In this document: positions 31,659 to 39,814 of the stretch, piece after piece
Layout of the letters: the number at the start of each line of letters is the position of its first letter
Numbering within the stretch: the first letter of the stretch is position 1
Source: Pseudomonadota bacterium
Lineage (GTDB): Bacteria; Myxococcota; Myxococcia; Myxococcales; Myxococcaceae
DNA: 46,615 nt
Reading direction: 5' to 3'
Assembly: GCA_023423535.1 (NCBI GenBank)
Contig: JAFAFL010000076.1
Location: 1-46,615, forward strand
Notes under the pieces: model-generated
Told to the model about the DNA's origin: nothing
Databases searched by the model: none
The model's input: only the letters and a program-made list of their open reading frames with translations
Translations under genes and position numbers: made by a program

Positions 31659-34247
31659 TCAGGCAGCGTGGACGGCTCGGGGTGAGGCGCGCGGAGCGCC
31701 ATGGGGGTAGCGGGCGGCGAGCTCCTCGAGGAGCTGGAGCCGGCCGAGGAGCGGGTTCTTCTCCGCCGCGCGGTCGATGAGCCGCCGGTCGTCCGGATCC
31801 GTCGTCAGAATCCAGTAGGCCAGCGGGTGAAGCGCGAGGCGGACCGTGCTGAGCTTCTGCCCGTACATGAGCAGAAAGTCGGAGTAGTGGCCGCTGCGGC
31901 GCTGCAGCGACCGGAAGGCGTGTGCCGCGCGCTCCGGCAGGTGGAAGTGCTCGATGACCTGGTCATGGCCCGCGTCGTGCCGGAGGAAGAGCTTGAGCTT
32001 GGAGTTGTTGATGATGGCGTCGCCGACCTTCGAGTTGCGGAAGTCGGAGAACTGCTGGCTGATCATCCACATCGCCACGTCGTACTTGCGCATCTTCCGG
32101 TAGCACCCCGCGAGGTAGCGCTCGGCCACCTCGTCGGAGCCGAGGTGCTCGTGCCCCTCGTCGATTTCGACGAGCGTCCGGTTCCGCCGCGCCGCAGCGC
32201 GATTGGTGATGGCCTGCATGATGGTGGCCATCGCCACCGCTTTGGTCACCGGGTTCTTCGAGACGTGCTGGAGGTCGAACGTCAGGATGCGCGCAGAGAA
32301 GTCCAGCTTCGAGGGGCGGTTGAGGAAGTCGGCGTAGATGCCGTCGCAGAAGATGGCCAGCCGGCGTGCGAGGTCTGCCGCGACGGCCTTGTCGTCTGGG
32401 TGGCTCGACGGGAACTCGGCGATCGCCGCGCGGAAATCGGAGATGAGCGGACGCTGCTCCGGGCGCTCGCGAAACCGCTCCAGGTAGCAACGACGCACCG
32501 CACGCGCGACGAGGTCGGTGGTGAGGCGGTTGAAGGAGGGCTTCTCCGGCTCGCGGAGACACACCTCGAGGAAGCTGACCACGTCCTGAATGGCGTCGTT
32601 GTCGAGCTCGCCCTGGGCGTCGACGATCTGGCCGTAGCCCACGAAGGGAGAGATGGAGGTCCGGATGTCGACGGGGATGTGGGTGCCACCGAGCAGCTCC
32701 GTGAGCGGTCGCCAGCTGTTGCCGTTGTCGACGAGGATGGCATCCACGCCGGCGGCGAGCGCGTCGAGCGTGAGCGCTCCCAGGCCGACCGACTTTCCGG
32801 AGCCGGTGTCCGCGACGACGAGGCCGTGGTGTGCAGCCGCGAGGCGCTTGTCGAAGAGGTCGAACCGCAGAACGTCGCCACCTGGCGTGAGCAATAGGCT
32901 CGAAGCCCGGCTGGTCCCGCGCCACGGGGCGAAGACCGGCAGGAAGTCACCGGCGTTGCGGCTCGTGCAGGACTTCTTGCGGAGCTGATACGCCCCGGCA
33001 CCGGGGAGCATCGAGAGAAACGCCGGAACCTGGGCCACGTCTTCGACGAGCAGCTCGCTGTTGCCTGCCGCGCCGAAAGCGGCGCGAGCCGCCTCGGTGC
33101 GCGCGTCCAGGACGTCGAGAGAGGGACCCTCCAGAAGAACGCTGACGGAGAGAGTGACAATCTTGCTGCTCATCTCGTTCAGCTCTTCGAAGAGCTCGCT
33201 GATGCTCCGCTGCTTCGCTTCATCGGCCGCCTGGCGCGCGACGCTGTTGTCCGCGAGGAAGGGGATGGCATTGCGGAGAGCGTCGACGAGGCCGTGCTGC
33301 GCATTGAGGAGCCAGCGCGTCTTCCCCTGCGGCTGAATGTGCAGGGCGACAGCCAGCGTGTACGCGAACGGCACCGCCTCGCCGTCGGGAGCTGGAGTGG
33401 AGAGCTGGAGCAGCGGCTCGCTCGCGAAGTAGTCGGTACCGCCCTCCGGGAGCACCTTCAGCGTGCACACCCTGCGGAAGGTCTCCCCCTGGCGAAAGTG
33501 CCCTCGGGCGTCCTGCAGGTCCTCGAACACCAGCTGCTCCGCCTCTGACAGTTCGCGGAGTTCCTCTCCGTGCCGGGCGATGTGCGAGTCGTCGAAGAGC
33601 TGATCGCGCACCTGGATACGCGGGGGTGCTGCACGCGCCGCCGCCAGAGTGGGATTGAGCATCTCGTAGTGGAGCCGCCAGACGTCGTCGACGGTCAGCT
33701 CGCGCGAGACGATGCCCATTTGCGCCAGACGGCCTGCGAGGCGATCGCGCAGCGTCGATAGCGCCTGCACCTCGCGCGCATGAAACTCCGCCGTCACCTT
33801 CGCCGGCGAAGCGAACATCAGCCGGGCGCCGATGTGGCCGCGGGAGAGCGCGCTCTTCGCGAACGGCCGAGCGGAGAAGAAGAGGTAAAGCCGCACGCGC
33901 CGCAGCTTCCGTGCGCGCAGCCAGCGCGCGCGAGACGCGACGTACTCACGGAGTGCCGACGGCTCCGCAGCAGCGCAGTGGGTCTCGTACTCGCGAATGT
34001 CCTCTTCGGCGTCGTGCCCAACCCGGTAGAGGAAGAGGAGGGAGGCCTCGTCGTCGATCGACCCGACGAAGCTCCGGAGGCCTTCTCCCAGGGCGTCGAG
34101 CTGCTCTTCGCCCATGAAGCGGGCGTCGACTCCTGTCAGCTCGAGCGCGCCGACGTAGTCCAGCGCCGGCGTGACGAGGATGGTCGTCTCTGACTCGCGC
34201 AGCGTGCGCCAGAGAGGGATGAGGTCTGCAAGGGGGAGTTCTCTCAC
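31659..34247 (-). CDS. virB4: VirB4/TrbE-type secretion ATPase
   Basis: 862 residues. Walker A VVADTGSGKSVGLGALTLDA lies near residue 470, a Walker-B-type region RTLVEIDEGHEHLG lies near 690, followed by MWMISQQFSDFRNS. The N-terminal half (MRELPLADLIPLWRTL...) is the VirB4 interaction domain. This is the motor that drives pilus biogenesis and substrate transfer at the inner membrane. The GTG start (34245-34247) overlaps the stop of the VirB3 gene. No VirB11 was found, so VirB4 and VirD4 appear to be the only T4SS ATPases. Confidence 0.93.
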   Translation of the reverse strand: MRELPLADLIPLWRTLRESETTILVTPALDYVGALELTGVDARFMGEEQLDALGEGLRSFVGSIDDEASLLFLYRVGHDAEEDIREYETHCAAAEPSALREYVASRARWLRARKLRRVRLYLFFSARPFAKSALSRGHIGARLMFASPAKVTAEFHAREVQALSTLRDRLAGRLAQMGIVSRELTVDDVWRLHYEMLNPTLAAARAAPPRIQVRDQLFDDSHIARHGEELRELSEAEQLVFEDLQDARGHFRQGETFRRVCTLKVLPEGGTDYFASEPLLQLSTPAPDGEAVPFAYTLAVALHIQPQGKTRWLLNAQHGLVDALRNAIPFLADNSVARQAADEAKQRSISELFEELNEMSSKIVTLSVSVLLEGPSLDVLDARTEAARAAFGAAGNSELLVEDVAQVPAFLSMLPGAGAYQLRKKSCTSRNAGDFLPVFAPWRGTSRASSLLLTPGGDVLRFDLFDKRLAAAHHGLVVADTGSGKSVGLGALTLDALAAGVDAILVDNGNSWRPLTELLGGTHIPVDIRTSISPFVGYGQIVDAQGELDNDAIQDVVSFLEVCLREPEKPSFNRLTTDLVARAVRRCYLERFRERPEQRPLISDFRAAIAEFPSSHPDDKAVAADLARRLAIFCDGIYADFLNRPSKLDFSARILTFDLQHVSKNPVTKAVAMATIMQAITNRAAARRNRTLVEIDEGHEHLGSDEVAERYLAGCYRKMRKYDVAMWMISQQFSDFRNSKVGDAIINNSKLKLFLRHDAGHDQVIEHFHLPERAAHAFRSLQRRSGHYSDFLLMYGQKLSTVRLALHPLAYWILTTDPDDRRLIDRAAEKNPLLGRLQLLEELAARYPHGAPRASPRAVHAA

Positions 34248-34573
34248 CGGCGCCTCCGGGGGAGGTCGCGGCAGACATAGGCCGCGTGTGGAAAGCGAGG
34301 CGTGCGCATGCGCGCGGCCGCCGAAAGACGGCCGCGCGCGTAGCCCCGCCGGAAAAGGAACAACATGCCGTGCTGCAGGAAGAGAGGCGCGCGGCCGTAG
34401 GCCAGCAGCCGCACGCCGGCGTAGGCACCGATGCCGCAGAGCAGTGCGGTGCCAGGCGGCAGGAGCAGCATCGAGACCCAGAACGCCGAGAGGACGACGA
34501 GCACCTCGGACGGGAACGCCAAGCCGAGGAGGGTGTTGCGGGCCTCGATGTTGCGGTAGATGGGCGCGCGCAC
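34244..34573 (-). CDS. VirB3/TrbD-like membrane protein
   Basis: 109 residues beginning MRAPIYRNIEARNTLLGLAF, with a membrane segment pair (PSEVLVVLSAFWVSMLLL, TALLCGIGAYAGVRLLAYG) and a basic C-terminus. The short N-terminus reading 'PIYRxL...' followed by two close helices is the VirB3 pattern. It lies directly between VirB2 and VirB4, as expected. GTG start at 34571-34573. Confidence 0.82.
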   Translation of the reverse strand: MRAPIYRNIEARNTLLGLAFPSEVLVVLSAFWVSMLLLPPGTALLCGIGAYAGVRLLAYGRAPLFLQHGMLFLFRRGYARGRLSAAARMRTPRFPHAAYVCRDLPRRRR

Positions 34574-34580
34574 CGGACGG

Positions 34581-34919
34581 CTATCCCTTCATCGCGTTCA
34601 TCAGCGAGGGCGCCGACGAGATCAGGAAGAAGAGGACGGCAGAGATGATCGCGGCGTAGACGGCGCCGCGGACGAAGTCCGGCCGGAAGACGCTCGCCGC
34701 CAGCGCGACAACGATGGAGAGCAGGCCGAGCGGCGCGATGATGTAGGCGCGCGCGAACTCGAGGAGCTTCTGCCCGGGGTATCCAGCGGCCTGGGCAACG
34801 GCGAGATCCGCGACGCCGACGACGAGGAAGAGCAGCAGGAAGCGCGCGGCGCCTCGCAGCAAAGACGTCGTGTCAGCGTTCGGGCGGTTGTTGGGGATCG
34901 ACTGCGTCGGGGTCTGCAT
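34581..34919 (-). CDS. VirB2/TrbC-like pilin
   Basis: 112 residues. A signal region (GAARFLLLFLVVGVADLAVAQA) is followed by a short loop and two hydrophobic helices (YIIAPLGLLSIVVALAASVF and YAAIISAVLFFLISSAP), the layout of T4SS pilins. The ATG (34917-34919) lies 47 nt inside the end of the upstream gene, a long overlap. It is followed by VirB3 after 7 nt. Confidence 0.82.
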   Translation of the reverse strand: MQTPTQSIPNNRPNADTTSLLRGAARFLLLFLVVGVADLAVAQAAGYPGQKLLEFARAYIIAPLGLLSIVVALAASVFRPDFVRGAVYAAIISAVLFFLISSAPSLMNAMKG

Positions 34920-35265
34920 CGGGGTGCTCCTCTTGTTGGCGCGCGAGCGCGCGGTGGTAGACGGCCTGCACTTCCTGGAGGCGCTGGCGCAGCTGAGCGC
35001 CATAGGCCGCGGGCGAAAGTGCCCGGGGCCGCTCCCACAGGAAGAGGACGAGGACCGCCATCAGTGCCGCGAGCACCACCGCGAGAGCGGGGCGCTGGCC
35101 GAGCAGCACGAGGAAGGAGTCGTCGTCAGAAGCCGCAAACCGCCCAACGAGGATTGCCCCGGGAGGCAGGAGCGAACAGCCGAGCAGGGCCACCGCCACG
35201 AAGCGCTCGCGCATCGGCAACAGGCCAATGCGGCGACGGGTGGTGAGTGGGCGCTGCTGGGCCAT
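34873..35265 (-). CDS. 130-aa membrane protein upstream of VirB2
   Basis: Two hydrophobic helices (ERFVAVALLGCSLLPPGAIL and ALAVVLAALMAVLVLFLWER) and a charged helical C-terminus (YGAQLRQRLQEVQAVYHRAL) with an acidic, Pro-rich end. Starts at ATG 35263-35265 with GGAG upstream. It overlaps virB2 by 47 nt, which suggests tight co-expression. No family is recognised; it may be a plasmid-specific T4SS accessory component. Confidence 0.7.
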   Translation of the reverse strand: MAQQRPLTTRRRIGLLPMRERFVAVALLGCSLLPPGAILVGRFAASDDDSFLVLLGQRPALAVVLAALMAVLVLFLWERPRALSPAAYGAQLRQRLQEVQAVYHRALARQQEEHPDADPDAVDPQQPPER

Positions 35266-35276
35266 TGGGCACTCCG

Positions 35277-35612
35277 CTACTTCTTCGGCTTCGCCGCCGT
35301 CTTCGGCGGCGCGCCCCAGCCTTCGCCGGGCGCCACGTCACCGCGGATGAGCGCCTGGTAGCGGAGGGTGAGCAGGTGGATGACGTAGTCGCGCGTCCAC
35401 TCCTTCCCGAACGCCTCCATGTCGCGCTCGAGCTCCTCGCGGATGATCGACGGGAGCTGGAAGAGCGTCCGCGCGTCCGCGACGGCCTCACAGATGGAGG
35501 AATTGAACGAGCCGGTCACCTGGCCGCGCTCTGCGCGCGCCCAGTCGGCGTCGGGCACGGGAATCCGCAGCGACGTGGCAAACATCTCAATCTGAGAAGG
35601 CGTCTTGGCCAT
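35277..35612 (-). CDS. RHH-like small regulator, paralogue 2 (first gene of the T4SS operon)
   Basis: 111 residues. SLRIPVPDADWARAERG, GSFNSSICEAVADARTLFQL and RDYVIHLLTLRYQALI align with the 94-aa protein at 16323-16607; a Pro/Lys tail (PPKTAAKPKK) is added. The ATG at 35610-35612 has AGGAG upstream, and a TTGACC...CATAAA promoter with a perfect palindrome over the -10 lies just before it. First-gene position behind an operator suggests autoregulation of the transfer operon (inference). Confidence 0.72.
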   Translation of the reverse strand: MAKTPSQIEMFATSLRIPVPDADWARAERGQVTGSFNSSICEAVADARTLFQLPSIIREELERDMEAFGKEWTRDYVIHLLTLRYQALIRGDVAPGEGWGAPPKTAAKPKK

Positions 35613-35637
35613 GGGCCACACTCCTAACGCTCGTCGC

Positions 35638-35676
35638 ATGATGCGGTTTATGCATCATCCGGCGAACCAAGGTCAA
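35638..35676 (-). promoter_or_regulatory. T4SS operon promoter with palindromic operator
   Basis: Minus strand TTGACC (35671-35676), 18-nt spacer, CATAAA (35647-35652). The inverted repeat ATGATGC-7 nt-GCATCAT (35638-35644 / 35652-35658) covers the -10, a typical repressor site. GATGC boxes also occur at the promoters at 1830, 13548 and 25585. Confidence 0.7.
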
Positions 35677-35829
35677 TACTAAATCCACTCGCGGGCCATC
35701 CGCGCGCGTCGGCGGGTTTATGTCAGCAGCGATGCGGCCTTGGAAGCAGGGAGCGAGCGGCGGGGCGCGGCAGCACCGAGCCGGGCCGCAGCAGTCGTCC
35801 TGCCGGAGGCGTGGCGCAGAAGGGGTTCC

Positions 35830-36297
35830 TCAGGGTGAGGATGACGAGGAACCCGCGGTCACGTCGCTGGGCGTAGAGTCAGGAGCCAGGCGGACGAGGG
35901 CTTCGCCTGGGAGCGCGAAACGAAGCGTGAGAAGCCCCTCGTTCCGCTCGTCGTCGAGGACGAGCAGGCCAAGCAGGAGACGCTCGGATCGACCGTCGTC
36001 AGCTCTGAACACCCTCTCGACGAGAAACGTGCGCGCAGCCACGAGAGGCGGCCTCTGCAGTGGATGGACCAACGTCCGCAGCGAGACGCCCTCTTCACAG
36101 GCAGTCTCGACTCGCGGACGGCTGAGTCTCTGACGTGGACGGTCGCTGAAGTTCTGCGCGAGCTCGCGCGCACCTGCAGTCGTCGCAACGGCAGCTCGAG
36201 GGGGAAGTGCGGGGCCCAGGAGGAAGGTATCCTTCGTGTCGGCCGCCGAGCTCCGAGGTGAGCGCGCAAGGGGCATCGCGCGAGAAGCGCGGAGCAA
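35830..36297 (-). CDS. 155-aa hypothetical protein
   Basis: The segment VSLRTLVHPLQRPPLVAART and then FLVERVFRADDGRSERLLLG and LVLDDERNEGLLTLRFALPG reads like a folded beta-rich protein, whereas the opposite-strand frames are Arg/Ser-rich shadows. The start is uncertain: ATG 36295-36297 or 36271-36273. It is read divergently from the 412-aa gene, with a 51-nt gap. No family is recognised. Confidence 0.5.
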   Translation of the reverse strand: MLRASRAMPLARSPRSSAADTKDTFLLGPALPPRAAVATTAGARELAQNFSDRPRQRLSRPRVETACEEGVSLRTLVHPLQRPPLVAARTFLVERVFRADDGRSERLLLGLLVLDDERNEGLLTLRFALPGEALVRLAPDSTPSDVTAGSSSSSP

Positions 36298-36348
36298 CAG
36301 GGGTTTGGGGCTGTAGGCCCCAACTGCGGCAGGGGAGGAAGTCGGCGG

Positions 36349-37587
36349 ATGGGTTCTCGTCGGAAAGGGAAGCTGGACGCGCTGAGGAGGCTCGTCGCGA
36401 AGGGGCTGGACTGCACGCCCGGAGCCGCGCCGCCTGTCCCGCCGCCGACGCAGGAGGCGGCGCAGCAGGGCGAGGTGGCACCCCGCGCTCCTGCCGCCAG
36501 GGGCGCAATCGAGGACTTTCGCTCGCTCCGGTCGAACGCCCCTACGCCAGCAGCGCTCCTAGAGCGATTCGCGGTGACGAAGCCGCCGGTGGATGTCACG
36601 GCGATGGCGCGGCGCCTCGGACTGACTGTGGAGTGGCTCGAGATGGAGGGCCGTGCGGGGGGGCTGGATGCGCGTGGAGGCAGGGGCCAGGGACGCATCA
36701 TCGTACGGGCGTCGGACCCGCCGGCGAGGCAACGCTTCACGATCGCAGTCGCGCTCTACTACGCCCTGAACAAGCCAGACGGCGCATACGCCCGCTCTGC
36801 CAGCGACGAGGCCGCGATGAGCTTCGCGGCGGAGCTGCTCATGCCGGACGTCCTCCTCCGGCCGCAGCTGGAGTATCGACTTCGGCCGGCGGTGCCCGAG
36901 CTCGCGGGTCTCTTTGAAGTCTCACGCGATGCGCTCGAGCGGCGTCTGGAGGCCTATTCGCTGGAGTTTCTCTGGAAGGACGACCCCTTCAGCGTTCTGG
37001 AGATGCCGAGAAACCCGCCCCCCACGCAGCGCACCATCCGCGACGCAGAGGCGGCGCTGCTGGCGAAGCACGACTCGTGGGAGAGGCTGTACCAGTCGCC
37101 GGAGGAGCAGGGACAGGCCGAGCTGAAGGTCGCAGCCATCCGTGAGGCGGCGCGATTTCTGAGTGAGCTCCAAAGCAAGGGCCGCTTCGACAGGGAGCGA
37201 CGTGATCACCGGCCCGGTGGCATGTCGCGCGACGTGCTCGCCAGGGCCCGAGAGGTCCTCGTGGAGCACGGCTGGACGCCTTGGGAGACTGCCGTGGACG
37301 AAGCAGGCAACCGGATCGACTGGGCGAAGCCCGAGGCCGCGCGGTTCAGCATCGTCGGGGCGGTCTACAAGGCGGCGATGCAGCTCTGGTCACAACCGCA
37401 GCAGCGAACAATCGGAGCAAAGGCCGCGCTCTCCTGGCTCGCGCGCACCGTGGAGCTCCGGAGCTCGGATCTTCAGGACTGGAACAAGCAGGAGGGCCGT
37501 TCGGTCGAGGAGGTGCTGGGGCTCATAGAGCGAACGCTCGACTCCCTGGAGCCGAGTACGACGAGCACCGGCGGGAAGTTGACATAA
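36349..37587 (+). CDS. Degenerate ImmA/IrrE-like protein with a DUF6197-like C-terminus
   Basis: 412 residues. PPVDVTAMARRLGLTVEWLE (79 on), RQRFTIAVALYYALN (127-141) and DEAAMSFAAELLMPDVLL (153-170) follow the ImmA/IrrE (M78) scheme, but the usual AHELGH site reads AVALYY, so the zinc-binding HExxH is gone. The C-terminal part (VLVEHGWTPWETAVDEAGNR, ARFSIVGAVYKAA) resembles DUF6197. It is therefore probably a non-catalytic sensor or antitoxin-like protein. GGGGAGG lies upstream of the ATG. First gene of the plus-strand pair in front of the restriction-modification genes. Confidence 0.78.
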   Translation: MGSRRKGKLDALRRLVAKGLDCTPGAAPPVPPPTQEAAQQGEVAPRAPAARGAIEDFRSLRSNAPTPAALLERFAVTKPPVDVTAMARRLGLTVEWLEMEGRAGGLDARGGRGQGRIIVRASDPPARQRFTIAVALYYALNKPDGAYARSASDEAAMSFAAELLMPDVLLRPQLEYRLRPAVPELAGLFEVSRDALERRLEAYSLEFLWKDDPFSVLEMPRNPPPTQRTIRDAEAALLAKHDSWERLYQSPEEQGQAELKVAAIREAARFLSELQSKGRFDRERRDHRPGGMSRDVLARAREVLVEHGWTPWETAVDEAGNRIDWAKPEAARFSIVGAVYKAAMQLWSQPQQRTIGAKAALSWLARTVELRSSDLQDWNKQEGRSVEEVLGLIERTLDSLEPSTTSTGGKLT

Positions 37588-37607
37588 GATGGCTTATTGG
37601 AACTAAG
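37579..37607 (+). promoter_or_regulatory. Promoter for the 306-aa gene
   Basis: TTGACA, 17-nt spacer, ACTAAG; the -35 overlaps the last codons of the preceding gene (stop at 37585-37587). This is the AT-richest stretch nearby. A 99-nt leader to the ATG at 37706 follows. Confidence 0.5.
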
Positions 37608-37705
37608 TAGTGGACCTTACCACGGCACCGGCTTTCCGCAAAGAAAACCTCGAGCGTTGTCGTGGGCCGGCCGGGAACTGCGGAGCCCTTTTAGGAGGTG
37701 ACGCA

Positions 37706-38626
37706 ATGCGGATGTCACCCCTTCGAAAGGACACTCCACACATGAAGCGAATCCCACTGTCGGTACCCGACTCCAGCGCTCTTACTCTCCTCGACCGCGT
37801 GAGCGGGAGTGGCCTGCCGAGAGCGTTCGAGCAGATGATGCGGTTCGAGCGCCAGCTCGAGCAGATGTTGCGCCCGACCCTCCAGGTGACAGCGCATCTC
37901 GCGGAGGTGCTGCGTCCGACCCTTCAGGCGACAGCTCATCTCACGCACTCCGCCCTGGACGGGCTTCTCCAAGCCTACGCATCGCCCATCATGCAGATGG
38001 AGGCGTGGGCGGAGGAGAATCGCGCGATCTGGGGCCCGCCTATCTTGAAGTTCCTGGTCGCCTTCGAGCAGGTGGCCTCCGCGGCAGAGCGTCTCCGGCC
38101 CTTCACGTTCCAGATGCCGACGCAGCTGGACTTCTGCGAGGAAGCGTACTGGTCCGCGCGGCAGGGAAAACCCGAGGACAAGCAGGCGCTGATCGACTTC
38201 ACGAGCGACTACCTCCGAATGCCTCGAGCGGATTGGTGGCGCGTCGGCAGCGCTCTCCTCCGCAGCAACTGGCGGAGTGCCAAGGACCCAGTCAGGTACC
38301 TGCAGCGGCAGGTCTCGCGTGACGCGAACGACTGCGATGGAGCGTCGCGGAGCCAAGCCCGGCTCGTCTATTCGGCGCCGGGCGAGCTCCGGCCGCCCGC
38401 CACGAACCCGTGGGAAGAGCTGGAGTCGAGCCTTGCGCTGCAGCAGGCATGGGAGCGCAGCGTGTGCGATCCCGAAGTCAGGGAACTGGTAGCGGCACGA
38501 ATGCTGACGGACTCATTCGAGGAGGCGCGCGGCCTACTCGGGTGGAATCGAGTGAAGTTTCAGCGCATCCACCAGCGGCTGCTGCGGGCCCGGCCGGAGC
38601 TTCGGAGGATACTCCTCAACGCCTGA
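37706..38626 (+). CDS. 306-aa hypothetical protein
   Basis: Starts at ATG 37706 behind a strong GGAGGTGACGCA. The N-terminal part has a repeated phrase (LEQMLRPTLQVTAHLAEVLR then PTLQATAHL), suggesting an amphipathic, perhaps membrane-associated helix bundle. The C-terminus (VRELVAARMLTDSFEEARGL then GWNRVKFQRIHQRLLR) has the look of an HTH. No family is recognised. It is between the ImmA/IrrE-like gene and the restriction endonuclease, which is convergent. Confidence 0.72.
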   Translation: MRMSPLRKDTPHMKRIPLSVPDSSALTLLDRVSGSGLPRAFEQMMRFERQLEQMLRPTLQVTAHLAEVLRPTLQATAHLTHSALDGLLQAYASPIMQMEAWAEENRAIWGPPILKFLVAFEQVASAAERLRPFTFQMPTQLDFCEEAYWSARQGKPEDKQALIDFTSDYLRMPRADWWRVGSALLRSNWRSAKDPVRYLQRQVSRDANDCDGASRSQARLVYSAPGELRPPATNPWEELESSLALQQAWERSVCDPEVRELVAARMLTDSFEEARGLLGWNRVKFQRIHQRLLRARPELRRILLNA

Positions 38627-38710
38627 CGCCGAGTCGGATGATGACGGTGGTGGTAGGCCGCCTCCGGCCGGCACAAAAGCAGGCCCGTCCAACCGTCCGA
38701 GTTGCTCGTT

Positions 38711-39814
38711 CTATGCCTCTCCCCTCCGACCCGCGGCGAGCAGGGCGTTCAGCTTCACGGTCGATCCGGGGGGCTCGAACAGCGCGATAATGGCCCCCGG
38801 CTCCGAGGCCAACCAGACGAACGAGTTCCAAGCGAGCGCTGCGACGGACCTGCGAAACGCCTGCTCCGTGCGACTCAGGAAGGCCGTGACGAAAGCTACA
38901 TCGGACTCCGCGAACCCGGCCGACGTAGCTAGTGCCAGAAGCTCCGCCCGGCGAGCCTCATGCACCGGCCCGTCCGTCGCAACCACCTCGACGAAGACGA
39001 GCTGGATCGGGTCGCCCAAGTCAGCCAGGACGATGTCCGGCAGGTTTCTCTGCTGGTCGATGTTCAGCCCGATCATCTTAGCGAGCATCTGGTCCTGCTC
39101 GATGACCTTGTTGGAGCTCTCGCTGAGCGAAAGAACCGTAGGCTGATTCAGAAACCGGGGTGCGAACTCCTCGATGACAGCCTTGGTGATGACGGAGCTG
39201 GGGCCGGGCGACAGGTGACGGACCGACCGATTCGGAAACTGAACCGGCACCTTGTCTCCGGTGAGTGCGGCGCCCGCAGACGTCATGGCGATCTTCATGA
39301 GCGCGGGCTTGCTGAGGCGCTTCTCACGCCACTTCAGGATCGCTGCCGACAGCTCATCTCCCTCGAGTGACGGGTCGAAGAGAGCAGCGAAGTCCGCGTA
39401 CAGCGCGTGCCTCGGGGCGGGAGATGTTGTCGGCACATCCGTCCGCGCGAAGGCAGCGCCGACGGTCATCAGACCGTGCCGCAAGGTCTCGTCCCGGATC
39501 GGCTCCCGCGTGTTGTCCGCGTACCAGGAAGGCCCGCGCGAGGTGAAACCGGGCGCCAGGACCTCTTTGCCATACTCCACGCGCGCGGCGTCGGACGTCA
39601 GTGCGGCCTGCTCATCGCCCATCCGGTACACATGCTTCGGGCCGATGAACTCGCCGACCCCCTCCACGGCGCCCACGTAGAGCATCGTGAAGACGGTCGC
39701 ACCGGCCAAGTCCCGCACCACGTAGTTACGGTTCGGCAGTCCCTCAGGGAAGATCCGCTGAAGCCGGGCGATCACCACCTCGCGAGAGACATAAGGGGGC
39801 AGCTTCCGAATCAT
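38711..39814 (-). CDS. PstI/BsuBI-family type II restriction endonuclease
   Basis: 367 residues. The C-terminal half carries the BsuBI_PstI_RE signature: LSPGPSSVITKAVIEEFAPR, FLNQPTVLSLSESSNKVI, then NLPDIVLADLG...VFVEVVATDGPV (the D-x(n)-E-V-V catalytic core) and FVTAFLSRTEQAFRRSV. Known members cut CTGCAG. The N-terminal half fits the family's helical domain. The ATG overlaps the methylase stop by 4 nt (ATGA), so methylase is made first. Cargo genes of this kind defend the host and favour plasmid maintenance by post-segregational killing. Confidence 0.9.
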   Translation of the reverse strand: MIRKLPPYVSREVVIARLQRIFPEGLPNRNYVVRDLAGATVFTMLYVGAVEGVGEFIGPKHVYRMGDEQAALTSDAARVEYGKEVLAPGFTSRGPSWYADNTREPIRDETLRHGLMTVGAAFARTDVPTTSPAPRHALYADFAALFDPSLEGDELSAAILKWREKRLSKPALMKIAMTSAGAALTGDKVPVQFPNRSVRHLSPGPSSVITKAVIEEFAPRFLNQPTVLSLSESSNKVIEQDQMLAKMIGLNIDQQRNLPDIVLADLGDPIQLVFVEVVATDGPVHEARRAELLALATSAGFAESDVAFVTAFLSRTEQAFRRSVAALAWNSFVWLASEPGAIIALFEPPGSTVKLNALLAAGRRGEA

